A stretch of DNA of 64,000 nucleotides from Cadophora sp. MPI-SDFR-AT-0126 (taxonomy: Eukaryota > Ascomycota > Leotiomycetes > Helotiales > Ploettnerulaceae). The stretch lies in contig JAGMVK010000009.1 of the NCBI GenBank assembly GCA_020747065.1, forward strand, positions 1,116,001 to 1,180,000. The letters run 5' to 3'. Made by a program: the position numbers and the translations under genes. The notes beneath the pieces are model-generated. The model did no database searches. It worked only from the letters and a program-made list of their open reading frames with translations, and was not told the DNA's origin. The stretch's first letter is position 1; each line of letters starts with the position of its first letter. Shown in pieces: positions 1 through 10,926 of the stretch.

Positions 1-290
1 ATCTTCAATACTGACTGGTTGAGGAGTGCCTCCAGAAACATTCAGTAACCAGGATTCCCCACAGTGACTAGAGAATGGGGATTCAGCCTCGAGGAGTGGT
101 ACTTGAATTTAGTTTCGATTCTGCCAGAATCTTATCAATCACGCATTTATGCTCAAGCGCCGGGCTCGAAATTTCGTCAGATGGCTACTTCATCCTATCT
201 TAAGATCGATGATATGGATCTGCTCATACCTCTGCTTCGCCCTTGTCGAGAGTTGCTGCTGTACGCGAATTTCTAGATCCGAATTCCAGA
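1..290. other. Upstream region of the PL20 gene
   Basis: This stretch precedes the glucuronan lyase start at 291. Short open frames here have no recognisable protein character. I see no clear TATA box or binding site. Confidence 0.4.
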
Positions 291-1325
291 ATGCAATTTT
301 CATTGTTTACTTTCGCTGTCCTGCTGAACGCAGCACGCGGTACGCCCAACTTTCCATTGAAAACCCCACAACTAACAATATGAAAAGCTACCATCCTCTG
401 GGACGGACGATTCACTGCAGACACGATCCCCGCGATCAGCAGCTGGAGCTGGTCGAACCAGAAAGGCGCCTATCAATGGTACATCCACGGGAGCGGAGCA
501 ACATCGAAATACATCTCCACGTCCGCATCATACAAGAACCCAGCTTCGAACGACGCATTGGGCTTGAAACTCACAATTGACAGTACGGCGAAATGGAATT
601 CGGACATGTGGAGGACTGAGTTGATTCCGCAGACAACGGCTGCGATCAACAAGGGGAAGGTATTCTATCATTTCAGTGTGATGCATACGGCGACGAATGC
701 ACCGAATCCTGCTTTCGAGCATCAAGTTTGTTTCTTGTAGGTCTGTCTACTGACGTTTAGACATAGAAATGCTGAGGTTCTCACAGCGAATCACATTTCA
801 CAGAGTTGAAGTTTGGATGGATCAGTAAGTAAAACCACCCACAAACAAATGAATGAAGCTTCGGTGTTGACATGAAGAAGATGTACAAGCTACAAATGCT
901 CCAGATCCAATGCTTCGATGGTACGCCGGTAGCCAATCAAGATGGAACACAAACTTCACCGCAGATGGTTCGTTTTCCCAGACACTCATGTGGTATGAAA
1001 GCTCGCTGACATCTTCCAAGTCTGGCATAACATTGCCTTCGGCATCGACTTTGGCGCTAGCAGCGTTACATTCTATCACTCAACCGGTGCAGATCCTCTT
1101 GTGCAAACCGCCGGCCCAGTCTCCACCAGCACATCATCTGTAAGATACCCTCTCTCTATTCCAGACCGAAGTTAACTTCTTCCACAGAATGGAGCAGATT
1201 GGCATCTGGGAGTCCTACGATTACCAAAATCCGGAGTCAGTGATGGCGGTGCAGAAGATTGGTACTACAGCGGGGTGTACATCGAGAGCGGGACCTTGAC
1301 CACGTCCGTTGCAGGACCAGCATAG
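291..1325 (+). CDS. Secreted glucuronan lyase, polysaccharide lyase family 20
   Basis: Likely cleaves beta-1,4-glucuronan by beta-elimination outside the cell. Six exons fit in phase: 291-339, 421-736, 787-824, 890-967, 1021-1139, 1188-1325, giving 245 aa, close to the roughly 250 aa of the family. The start gives a signal peptide (MQFSLFTFAVLLNAARG). Stretches matching what I know of the Trichoderma enzyme include WRTELIPQT and NAPNPAFEHQV around residues 85-120, WHNIAFGIDF near 170 and the C-terminal GVYIESGTLTTSVAGP. The fold is a concanavalin-A-like beta jelly roll. No exon has a frame lesion. The exact 3' splice site before exon 4 is the weakest junction. It lies directly upstream of a cellulase on the same strand, which suggests a wall-degradation context. 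Family call is from remembered motifs, not a search. Confidence 0.9.
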
Positions 1326-2468
1326 GTACCTAGAGAGTCAACCACATCACCACCTCATCACCATCTACCATTCACCAGACGGATGAGCGGGAGGCGGAGG
1401 CCAAGGCAAAGTCTCAAAGTACCACCAAGGTACCTGCTTGAACCTCGATATTAGGCAAGCGGAATGTCCCTCCATCTCTTCATCTATTTCGCCACTAGAC
1501 TCCTCGCGCTCCCCAGGCCGAGGCCAATCTCAAGCAAACAGCTGACCACTGCAACAATGTAAACGGAACAAGTGCCATCCCCCTCTCCACTTAAGCATAA
1601 ACACCTACACGATCGAATCAGACGACCTGACTTTCCTGGCCTTTCCTTTCAGGGACAGGCTGTCTACCCCGGACATCCTGCTGCCGATATTGCGGCATGT
1701 AAAGAGCCGGAGCGACGGACGGCTGGCTTTTCATTTGTGGCTTTGCTACAGTATCAAGAGCGCGAGTGAGTCGTGGCTAGAATATTGCCGGAGGAGTTGC
1801 GTCCGGAGAATCCTGGGTCCTGCAGATTGAGTGGCACGGAGGAACATGCCCAGAAACAGTGTGGCATTGGGGAGTGAAGGGGGCTGGCTTAATCAAGCGA
1901 GGTGTATCTCGGACCTGATCCCCCTGAGCCCTGAATATACCCCGCAGACGAGCCATTCCTGGGGAAGTTTGGAGAGGATTTTGATTCGCTGAATTTGTGG
2001 AAACTTGATTGGGATCATGCAATAAAAAGGCCCTTTTGAAGTCTCGCTCGGATCGAGATCCGAATCCAAAACGCGACTTCGATTGTGATAACTCGCGAAG
2101 CTCCTGTAATGTAAAGTGAACAGGAGTCCTCGTGACGAGTGGGAAGTTTAATGAACTTCTGCCGGCGAGAAAGTTGTTCCCTACCGAGCCTGGCTCATCT
2201 CAGTAGTTTGTAGAGTTGTTAGTTAGTGAGTTGTTCAGGAAGTCTCATCCTGAGGGTGTAGTTGCGGTCCACCGGTCCGCCAAGATCCCCTGTTCTACTG
2301 GAGTAACGAGTATTCCAAAGAAGTTCCAGATTCTATATAGCATACAAAAAAAGATGTATAAAAAAGCCCAAGCTGCCGAGCTCGTTTATTTCTGTATCAA
2401 AATTACTCTCCGAAGGGAAGTGAAGCTCAGCTCGAAACCCAACAACACAAGCCCACAAGCGAGCGACT
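1326..2468. promoter_or_regulatory. Intergenic region and promoter of the GH5 cellulase
   Basis: No convincing gene. A TATA-like stretch (TATAAAA) lies at 2355-2361, about 110 bp before the endoglucanase ATG, and a second (TATATAG) at about 2334. Candidate carbon-catabolite repressor (CreA-type SYGGRG) sites are CTGGGG at 1959-1964 and GCGGGG on the minus strand at 1940-1945. A GGCTAG hexamer, resembling XlnR/Xyr1 sites, is at 1775-1780. These are short motifs and could occur by chance; the fit to a cellulase promoter is inference. Confidence 0.45.
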
Positions 2469-4155
2469 ATGAAGATCTCATCACTTTCAAGCATCGCACT
2501 TGCCACTGTGGTTTCTGCGCAGCAAACTCCATACGGACAATGTATGATCACCCTACGATTCGAAATTTTGAAGGTGATTAGTAAAGTATCTCGCTAATGG
2601 AAGCAGGTGGTGGTATCGGCTGGACAGGAGCCACGACTTGTACTGCCGGATGGACGTGCAAATATGGGAATGAATATTATTCTCAGTGTTTACCTGGGAG
2701 TAGCTCACCCGGTGAGTAACGAGATGTCATTTCATGCTTTGGCAAAGGATAGGAGCTTCAGAAGGTGCTAGTGCTGTGCTGATGACTGGGGGAAGCAGCA
2801 AGCTCGTCTTCGACTGTAAAGACTGCAACGACATTGTCAACAGTGCTTTCAACTTCTTCCAAAACGACTTCCCCTACGACCACAACATCCAGCGCATCGA
2901 CATCAGCGTCAGCAGTAGGAAAGGTCAAATATGGTACGTAAACGTGCAACTCATTCCCCATCGATCATGACCAAAACATCTAATACTGGTACCCTATCAC
3001 AGCAGGAGTAAACGTCGCTGGTTTCGACTTCGGTTGTCTCACTGACGGCTCACAAACCCTTTCCTCTGTCCGACCTCCTCTCTCCTCCCAAGGCGGTCCC
3101 GACGGCATCGGCCAAATCTCGCACTTCATCCGCGACGACCACATGAACATCTTCCGCCTCCCCGTGGGCTGGCAATATCTCGTCAACAACAACCTCGGCG
3201 GCGCGCTCGACTCCACCAACTTCGGTAAGTACGACCAACTGGTTCAGGGCTGCTTGGCAAGCGGCGCGACATGCATTGTTGATATTCATAATTACGCGAG
3301 GTGGAATGGCGGGGTGATTGGGCAGGGTGGGCCGACCGACGAGCAGTTTGTGAGCTTGTGGACGCAGCTGGCGGGGAAGTATAAGGGGAGTGAGAGGGTG
3401 GTATTTGGGATTATGAATGAGCCGCATGATGTCGACATTGCAAGATGGGCGGTGACGGTGCAGGCTGTCGTAACGGCGATCAGGAATGCGGGAGCTACGG
3501 CGCAGTTGCGTAGGTCACATCTCCTCCTCTTTTTTCTTTCTATAAACACGGACATCTATATGAACTTCAAAGTTTCTGTCTTCTCTGACCCGGTATGATA
3601 TAGTCCTTCTCCCAGGAAACGACTGGACTTCTGCTGGCGCCTTCATCTCCAACGGCTCTGGTGCAGCGCTTATGAAAGTTACGAACCCAGACGGCAGCAC
3701 CACGGGGTTGATATTCGACGTACACAAGTACCTCGACAGCGACAATTCCGGCACGCATTCCGAGTGCGTAACTGATAATGTGTCTGGAGCTTTCCAGCCG
3801 CTTGCGACTTGGCTGAGGGCAAATAAACGCCAGGCTATGTTGACAGAGACGGGAGGTGGGAATGTGGCATCTTGTGTGCAGTATATGTGTAATCAAATTG
3901 CGTTCTTGAAGTAAGTTTGCGAAGATTAAGATTGAGATTCAAGACAGATACTAATGAATGAGTAGTGCGAATAGTGATGTGTATCTTGGGTATGTAGGGT
4001 GGAGTGCTGGGTCTTTCGATTCGACTTATGGTGAATTACCCTGAACTTACAAGGAGAGCGAAACTGATAGCATAATAGTCCTGACTGAGACGCCGAGCGG
4101 CAGCGGATCAAATTGGCAGGATACTCTGCTCGTGAAGTCTTGCCTTGCAAGGTAG
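2469..4155 (+). CDS. Endo-beta-1,4-glucanase, CBM1 + GH5 (subfamily 5 type)
   Basis: Hydrolyses internal bonds of cellulose; secreted. Seven exons (2469-2541, 2607-2711, 2799-2933, 3006-3509, 3604-3910, 3966-4030, 4079-4155) sum to 421 aa. Order: signal peptide ending in VVSA (residues 1-17), a fungal CBM1 cellulose-binding module (QTPYGQCGGIGW, about 18-57, with its cysteines), a Ser/Thr-rich linker (about 60-100), then the GH5 catalytic domain. The domain shows [48 protein letters not shown] (the NEP acid/base Glu) and LTETGGGN (nucleophile Glu). It closely resembles the EG2/Cel5A cellulase of Trichoderma. The linker coding is visible only after splicing: other frames there look open but are not S/T rich. 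No lesion seen. Confidence 0.95.
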
Positions 4156-4491
4156 TGTCACAGATCCAGAGATCGTATTGATCCTTGGAAATGGAAACAA
4201 AAAAGTCTAGAGGCAGACCGTATATGACCTTATTTTCGCTGTAAAAATATGAAGCCAGTCTTGACACAATCCAAGCTCAGGACAACATAGAAGCAAAATC
4301 GCAAAGTTCAGATGCATAGAGCCACAACTTTTAGATCCTCGGGATCTGATGGCAGATCTGTCCGAAGTAGCATCGGCAAAAGACAGGAGAAGAAGACATT
4401 AAATCTCGCGAAACACCAAACACCTTCGCTTCCCATGGTATACCTTCCATCCCCAAAATCCGATCCGATTACCAACATCCAACCAAGCCCG
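4156..4491. other. Convergent 3' region
   Basis: Lies between the convergent stops of the cellulase and the SRAP gene. It must hold both 3' UTRs. I see no gene. Confidence 0.4.
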
Positions 4492-5917
4492 TCATTTCCC
4501 GAAGAAACTGGTAATCTTTTGACTCCCCTTATCCTTCCCACTCGTCTTCGATGGACTCGCAGTATTATTACTCGTGGCACTTTTCGTCTTCCTTGTCGAC
4601 TTTGTCAAGCTGGCGGTCTTGCTTGGACTTTCAGACGTCCTCGAGATCTTTGTTGGTGGCTCTTCGGTTGCTGGCACATCGTCCAATTCTCGTTTGATGC
4701 CTTGTTGTGCCTCTGATTTTGGGACGGGGAGAGGTGCGTTGTCTTCTGTGCCATTGTGGTCGATGGTCTTGCGGTCTTCGACCTCTTCATGCTTGATTGG
4801 GGTCGATAGGACGTCTTTCTTCACTTCTTCATCTTTGAATCCTGTTTCCTTCTCTATGGACTCAGACTTTGAAGGCTCTGACTCGCTTTTGGCCGCTGCT
4901 TTGGCGAAGAAATTTGCAATGTTCGACTTGTTCTCGCTACTCGCGACTGGAACGATGAAAGTAGGAGAGTTGTTTCCCACTTTGCCGACTTCTTTACTGA
5001 CAGCATACACTTCGAGTTCACCATCAAATGGTTTCAACAAGCTCTGTAGCTCTTTTGACCATGTATGCCTGCCCGGATCGAGCCAAGTCCTGATCTCCTC
5101 TGATCCATTCTCCAGGATGACAGGCATACGATCATGCAGGAATTTAAGCTGTTTGTTGGAATCGGTAGTGATAATCGTGTAAGTGTAGTGCTTCTCATCA
5201 GATCCTACATTCGCAAATCAGCCACAGAATTTGAAAGTTCAGAAATTTGGATCAGCGTCATACCCTCATACTGCACACAATCCCAGAGCCCAGCGACACA
5301 CATCAATTGCCCATCCTTTCTCTTTATGAAATGCGGCACCTTCTCCTTTCCCTTCTTCAACCACTCATAGAACCCTTGAAACACAACAACACACCTCTTC
5401 TTCTGCTTCATGCTCGTCCACATCCCCTTGTTATCCAGCAACGAGTCGTCCCGGCAGTTGATCGTCTTCATCATGGAGCCATAATCGGGATTGCGTTTCG
5501 TCCAGAAGGGGATCAGGCCCCATTTCATGGATTGCAATTTATACCGGACTGAGGCTTGCGAGACTGAGGAGGACGATGGTTCATCTTGATTTGATTCTGC
5601 GTTCGCATTCCCATCATCCTCTGCCGACTCGTGCTCAGCCTCGCCTTTCTTGTGCTGTCTCGGTCCTGCTCCATGATCCGGCACGTCCGCTCGATACACA
5701 AGGCCATAGTACCCTGGGGCAAAATTGTAGCTTTGTCTAGGAGCATCATCGGCGTCGTCTTCTGGCGCATCGTATACGGGCATTTGTGCATCTTCGAGGT
5801 AGGCGCGGACCTGTTGGGGTCCCTACGACGTATTCGTTTAGCTTGAGTATCTCCTGGAGAGATTGAGAGATAGAGCGAGAAAGCGCTTACCCATGCTAAT
5901 GCGTACCGTCCACACAT
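4492..5917 (-). CDS. SRAP-domain protein, HMCES homologue, abasic-site crosslink
   Basis: HMCES/YedK proteins form a covalent thiazolidine with abasic sites in single-stranded DNA and shield them at replication forks. Three exons on the minus strand (5917-5891, 5822-5264, 5204-4492) give 432 aa. The start MCGRYALAW places the catalytic Cys at position 2, which the family requires after Met removal. Other family residues visible are YNFAPGYYGLVY, FQGFYEWLKKG (conserved Glu) and FLHDRMPVIL (conserved His). After the SRAP core comes a long acidic/Ser-Lys tail (about residues 250-432) ending in QKITSFFGK, which fits a PCNA-interacting peptide (Q-x-x-I-x-x-F-F). The long insertion between the first conserved block and the second (a Glu/Asp-rich stretch) looks like a variable loop. 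Confidence 0.93.
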
Positions 5918-7092
5918 TCTGCCAGTATGTTTTGTGCTGTTACATTGCAGGCAAGGCTGGATGTCGAGGTTCCCGCGTCGACCAATTCACGTCGTCAGGT
6001 GATCGCCATTTTGGGCAAGTCTCGAGTCCCAAGTAAGTGACGTCACGTCAAGTGGAAAGATGCCAAAAGAATAAATAAAATACCTAACGCTACCGAAGTC
6101 CCTACCATTAATTCATTGATGTATCATGAGGCATCCTCCCAGCTCTTCCTCACAACCAACTTTCGTTGGTGTTTCTGATACCGTGGGGATCCCCATCTTC
6201 CCAAACATTTCCTACCCCGCAATCTTGGAAAATCAACCCCTCAAAACCCACGAGCCTGCCCTGCGAGTACTGTTGTTGCACGTCGCATCGTCAAGGCATT
6301 GCATCGTACATTGCGCCTCAGTTGCAGAAGCAGCTCACTTGTATACCTATTGTTGTGCTGTTGCACGTCGCTCTTTCATGCCATTGCATTTTATATTGGG
6401 TAGGTTCGGTTGGTGTGTTTTGCCGGCTTCCTGGCTTGCTTCACCTTTTGGCGGCTGCGAATCCTTCGGGCATGGGTGAAAACTAAATGTATAAACATCA
6501 GTGGTGGATAAACTTGCCGTTTGAGCTGGGGACAGGGAGTTGGGGGACAAATTCGAGGTGCTATAGGTAGATGTGACTTATAGACCTTGGAAGTAGATAA
6601 AGTATAGATAGGTAGCTTTAATTTATTGCATCACACATACCAGCTAGATAGACTTAGCTATTTAGAATACAAGCAAAGACGCCTACTCCTAGCCAGCCTC
6701 GCTTCCCCTGGGTATGTATGTAGCTCTCCATTCAGCAATCCATGTGCTCCGATCCATCTTTGCGACCGCAGGTAAATGCACAGTCTCCCGAAGGAAGGAA
6801 GGCAAGAAAATAAACTCCAGATTTTGCTGTGCTTTGCCAAACCATGGCCCTGAACTCCATGCTTCCAGCCCACTACTCGGAGTTGCTAGGTCGTTCCTCT
6901 TTCTTAGCAAATAATAAAAATACGCTCACATACGCCGATATACGCCGAACCCAGTTATCCCCATGGTTTATGCAAAGAGCCACCACGAGACACCGCCCAT
7001 GCAGCCGAAACAAATGGAATGCTCCGAAAATGATGCTAAGTGTCAGAACACGAAATGGCGAAACAAGACAACATGTTGATTTTTTCCATCAA
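5918..7092. other. Promoter of the SRAP gene and 3' flank of the SUMO ligase
   Basis: No convincing gene. Short open frames (for example around 6126-6486) have no protein-like character and overlap in several frames. An imperfect direct repeat sits here (see separate entry). Confidence 0.4.
6271..6397. repeat. Imperfect direct repeat, about 43 bp, two copies
   Basis: Copies at about 6271-6313 and 6357-6397. Both contain GTTGCACGTCGC followed by a diverged stretch ending in CATTGCAT...ATTG. Together they account for an apparent internal repeat in the open frames here. Function unknown. Confidence 0.4.
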
Positions 7093-10000
7093 TCAGTCAT
7101 CATCCTGAAACCGAAAAGTCAGTAGCTGGTTGATGATTCCGTCAGGATTTGAAGATGCAACTTACCAAACTGATGACCTCGACTACTCGATTTGGCCTCG
7201 CCTCGCCCATCTGATGCAATGAAACAGGTGCATTTCTTGGATCCTGATCGTCACTATCATCACTGTCGTTGGGGTCAGGCGGCGCTTTGCGCTTCTCAAT
7301 CTTGGGGCGCCAGTTGCCATCTCCTCCGACCCAGATAGCCTTTGCATCCAAATTTCCCTGCACTTCGAGCGTTTGTCTCACAGAAACGAGGAAATCGTCG
7401 ATTTGGAGGCTGTATGGGCGAGCATCTTTCCCACACAAAGGGCATTTCCAGACATCGATCATGCATGGCTGCCCTGCTCTTTTTGGTTTGCTGTTCCGAG
7501 TCAAGAGAAAGGTCTCGAGATCAAAACATTCTCGATGTAGACAGCTCATGCCACGGACCGGCGTATCGAATATACGAGCGGTGAAAGGATCTGCTAGGTC
7601 GATAGACAGATCACTGATTACCATGGCAATATCGTCGTCGTCTTCATCTGCTGGTCCTGCAAGGCTTCTCTTGATCTTATCTAGGCTTGAGGCCGCGGAT
7701 ATTCTATTCTTTCGGACCATATCCAGTATTTGATCATGTTGAAGTATTTCAATCACCTCCACACCAATGAAGTAGCTGTGTTCCTTCATCTTGGTCCGCC
7801 CTTTGAGAATGGACAAGGAAATTTGACTGCTCGCATTTGGCCCAGGGAGTCGCATGTAAGGAGTAATGTCAATTGGAAGATCCTTTGCGTGATGATTCTT
7901 ACGTCTCAATTCGAGATGTTTCTTATTGATCGAGAGGGCTGCACCTTCAGGCCAAACTGTATCTTTCAAGACCCAATCAACGATTGAGCATTTGGTAGCA
8001 GTCTGTTTTGCTTGAATACAACGCACTCGATACTGAAGCGTGCCACGTCTGTACTGGCGATCCGGTATTTGCCCGTTGCTGTGGAGTATGTCTTCAGGAA
8101 GCTTTGCAAGTTCCGCCTCCGAGGGTTTAAAATCGAATTTCGATAGAGGAGTACTTATTGATAGTCTTGTCGGTGGCAAAGCAAAACCTCGGATGGCTTG
8201 ATAATATCTCAAAGAGGAGCTGTCTGTTGGAACATTAGAAGGTGGTGGGTCGGTAGCAACTAGTCTTGGACTTCGGAGATGAGCCTGGTGAAGAGCCACT
8301 TGATCGGGCAGGGCTGGAAAAGCTGCATGCGTGAAACCCAAGGGAGGAACAATTGACCGTTGAAGCGGAGGCTTATTGATGTAAGCATGCAGAGCATGCT
8401 CGTGAATCATGGGTCGCCCAGGGACTGGCGCTGGTGCCCCACCTACCCTTGGAGACGGTCTGCCTGTCGGGGTACGTCGTCCAGTGCTGCTGACGCTGTT
8501 GTTTCTGAGATGAGGGCGCTGCGGATCAATGCTATCATTCCTCAATTGAGCGGCACGATGCATTGTGAAGGTTTGCTGTTCTTGTTGTAGCTGCTGTTGT
8601 CGCATCATGGCCTGGTGCTGATTTATTTGTACCGACTGTTGCGGCCATGCACCTTGAGCAGGCTGATACTGTTGTGGTTGATATGGCGGCGGCTGCTGTT
8701 GAATTTGAGGCAGGTATTGTTGTTGGTGTTGCATTGCAATCGCATTACGGTTGTAGAAGCCTGGATCAGTGTTGGAGATCTGAGGTTGGTGAAGTGTTCC
8801 ATTGTTATCGGATCCCTCGTAGCCTTGAGAGAAATGCGGATTTGACTGCGTGGGAACACCATTCCTACCAGGACCGCTAAATTGAAATCCTGGTTGAACC
8901 GGCGAATTCATGGAAAGGCCTTGAATTAGTGTCGGACTAGGAGTATCGGGATGCATTCGATGTGAGTCAATACTCGGTGGACGATCAGCGATGATGGATG
9001 GGTTTGGGGAGGTATTAGATGTTCTTGGGACCCCGTGTTGATTCTGAGCTGCAGCCTGCCAATTGCCCCCAGGATCAGGGCTTGGCATATTCTGTTGCCA
9101 TGCTGCTGGATGCGGAACACTGTTTGGCTGGGGACGAGGCACATTATTTGGAAGTATCGGAGTTGGCCCTCGTAACAATGGACTACCAGACATAGCCGTA
9201 GAAGATCGCCGCTGTATTATGTGGTTGTGTAGGGCCAAATACTCATTGGCCAGGGCGGTGTTGCGCTCTTGAACCTCCTTTGCTGTTGGCGGTCGAGCGG
9301 TATTAACTCGAGCGGACAACGCCTGGTGCTCTTGTTGATCCCTCCGGAAAAGATCCTCCATCCTGGTACCAACATCTTCGTCTCGAATACCCAAATTGCG
9401 GCGCGTTGCTGTAAAGACGACTGATTGTAGCGTCGGAGACAGTAAACCCCATCGACTGACGAGCTCATCTACCAGTGGTGGATAACCTCGTTGTGCCCAT
9501 TCTGCGGACAAAGAAGACCATTCCATTGTCAAACGTTCAAGGAAAACGCCCACTTCCGCTATATTTTGGCGATAGGGGTCTGAGATTGTGAGCAGGTGGC
9601 TGAGCGGGCTAGGAAATTGGGCGAACCAAATCTTGTGTATCGGAGCGAGCTGGTCGTTGTCTCGGATTAAGTTTCCAAGAATTTTGAATGCAGACTGCAA
9701 AATACTGCTATTCGGATATCCTGGTATGTTGATAACCTCTTGTCGATTGACATCCCAGATGCAGAATACTTGATGTAAAGCTACATAGAACGGATCCTCG
9801 TTACGGCAAGCATCAGCAAGCAGTTGAAATCGCGGCCGCTCTAGACCAGTGTTCAGATTCATCAAACCACCAACAGACGTTATGTGTTTCTCAATAATGT
9901 TTAATTTGCTCTTGAGTGATGGCATGGCAGGCACTTGAGTTCGCTGGCGCTTTTTGGGATTTGACGTCATTGATGCATTTGGGCCAGGATATGTAATATT

Positions 10001-10926
10001 TGGTTGCGCTAATATCGATGACCGGGCGTCTCCAACACGAGCAGCTGAAGATGTGTTGAGCTGCCCCGAGTTCACAAACCGAGTCCTGTCCCCAGACATT
10101 TGTGATCCCCGTTGTGCGCCGTCAGGGCTATTCATTTGTTGCTGGGTGCTTGCCGGGCGAGTTATACCAAGGCCCGAAAGTGATGATATTCGAGGCGATG
10201 GGAGCGCGCGGTATTGGGAAGTTGGAGTTCCAATTTGATTGGGAGATGGTGCCGAGTCTTGTCTCGGAGAGTACAAGTCTTGAGATGCATGCCTGTTGTC
10301 CTGCCTCTCTGATGGGAGAAAAACCGAGGAAGGCAGCGGAGGATTCTCCATGATTGTCTCGGGTATGTCGGTAACTGGTGGAGGGTTCGTAGACTGTCTT
10401 CGTGAATGATTTGGTGACCGACTCGAAGATGAGCCAGGCCGCGATGAAGATTCAAGAGGGTTAGTCGTTCGAGTTGATTCTGCAACTGATTCTGCAACAG
10501 GCTCGCTTGTGATTTGTTGATTCAGAGCGAATGTCGTCGTAGGAGGGGATATACTATCGCCGTTCCGTGCTTCCAATTGGGTATCGTTTCGTGGTCTGTT
10601 GATTGTGCTGTGTGCGAGTACAGGGCTTGCTTCATCACTCGGTGCTGGAGAAGGCAGGACACTGACTACGGATCTAAAAGACTTATCAGTATCTGCGTGA
10701 CATGCTTTGCGGTATTGAGGAAGGCTTACTTCTGGGGTAAAGTCGCTGGCAGGATCGAGGCTCTCGATAGTGTAGTACGAGGAGTTGGGCGTACTGGAGT
10801 TCCTGCTCCCATCATCCATGATTTCTGCCGAGACCCTCCAAACAGCGTATTGAGTGTAGCATTCGAGGACTCGACATCCCTCTCAGACAGAGCTGACTGT
10901 CCGTCTTTATCTGGCGGCCGGCGCAT
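7093..10926 (-). CDS. PIAS/Siz-type SUMO E3 ligase with SP-RING (MIZ) finger
   Basis: Likely promotes SUMO transfer from Ubc9 to nuclear targets. The zinc finger near residues 1090-1150 reads SCLHRECFDLETFL ... VWKCPLCGKDARPY, the C-x-H-x2-C ... C-x2-C layout of SP-RING. Preferred model: exon 10926-10730, a 56 bp intron (10729-10674, GTAAGC, branch TACTGAT, TTTTAG), exon 10673-7166, a 61 bp intron (7165-7105, GTAAGT), and a 12 bp last exon (7104-7093) coding LeuDDD-stop after the join; total about 1238 aa. The final VVEVISLDDD is a classic SUMO-interacting motif plus acidic tail. Much of the middle (residues about 600-830) is Gln/Pro/Ser-rich and probably disordered. Alternative: an unspliced start at 10819 (MDDGSRNSS...), which reads through the first intron in another frame. 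I favour the spliced start because its intron signals are strong, at moderate confidence. Confidence 0.85.
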
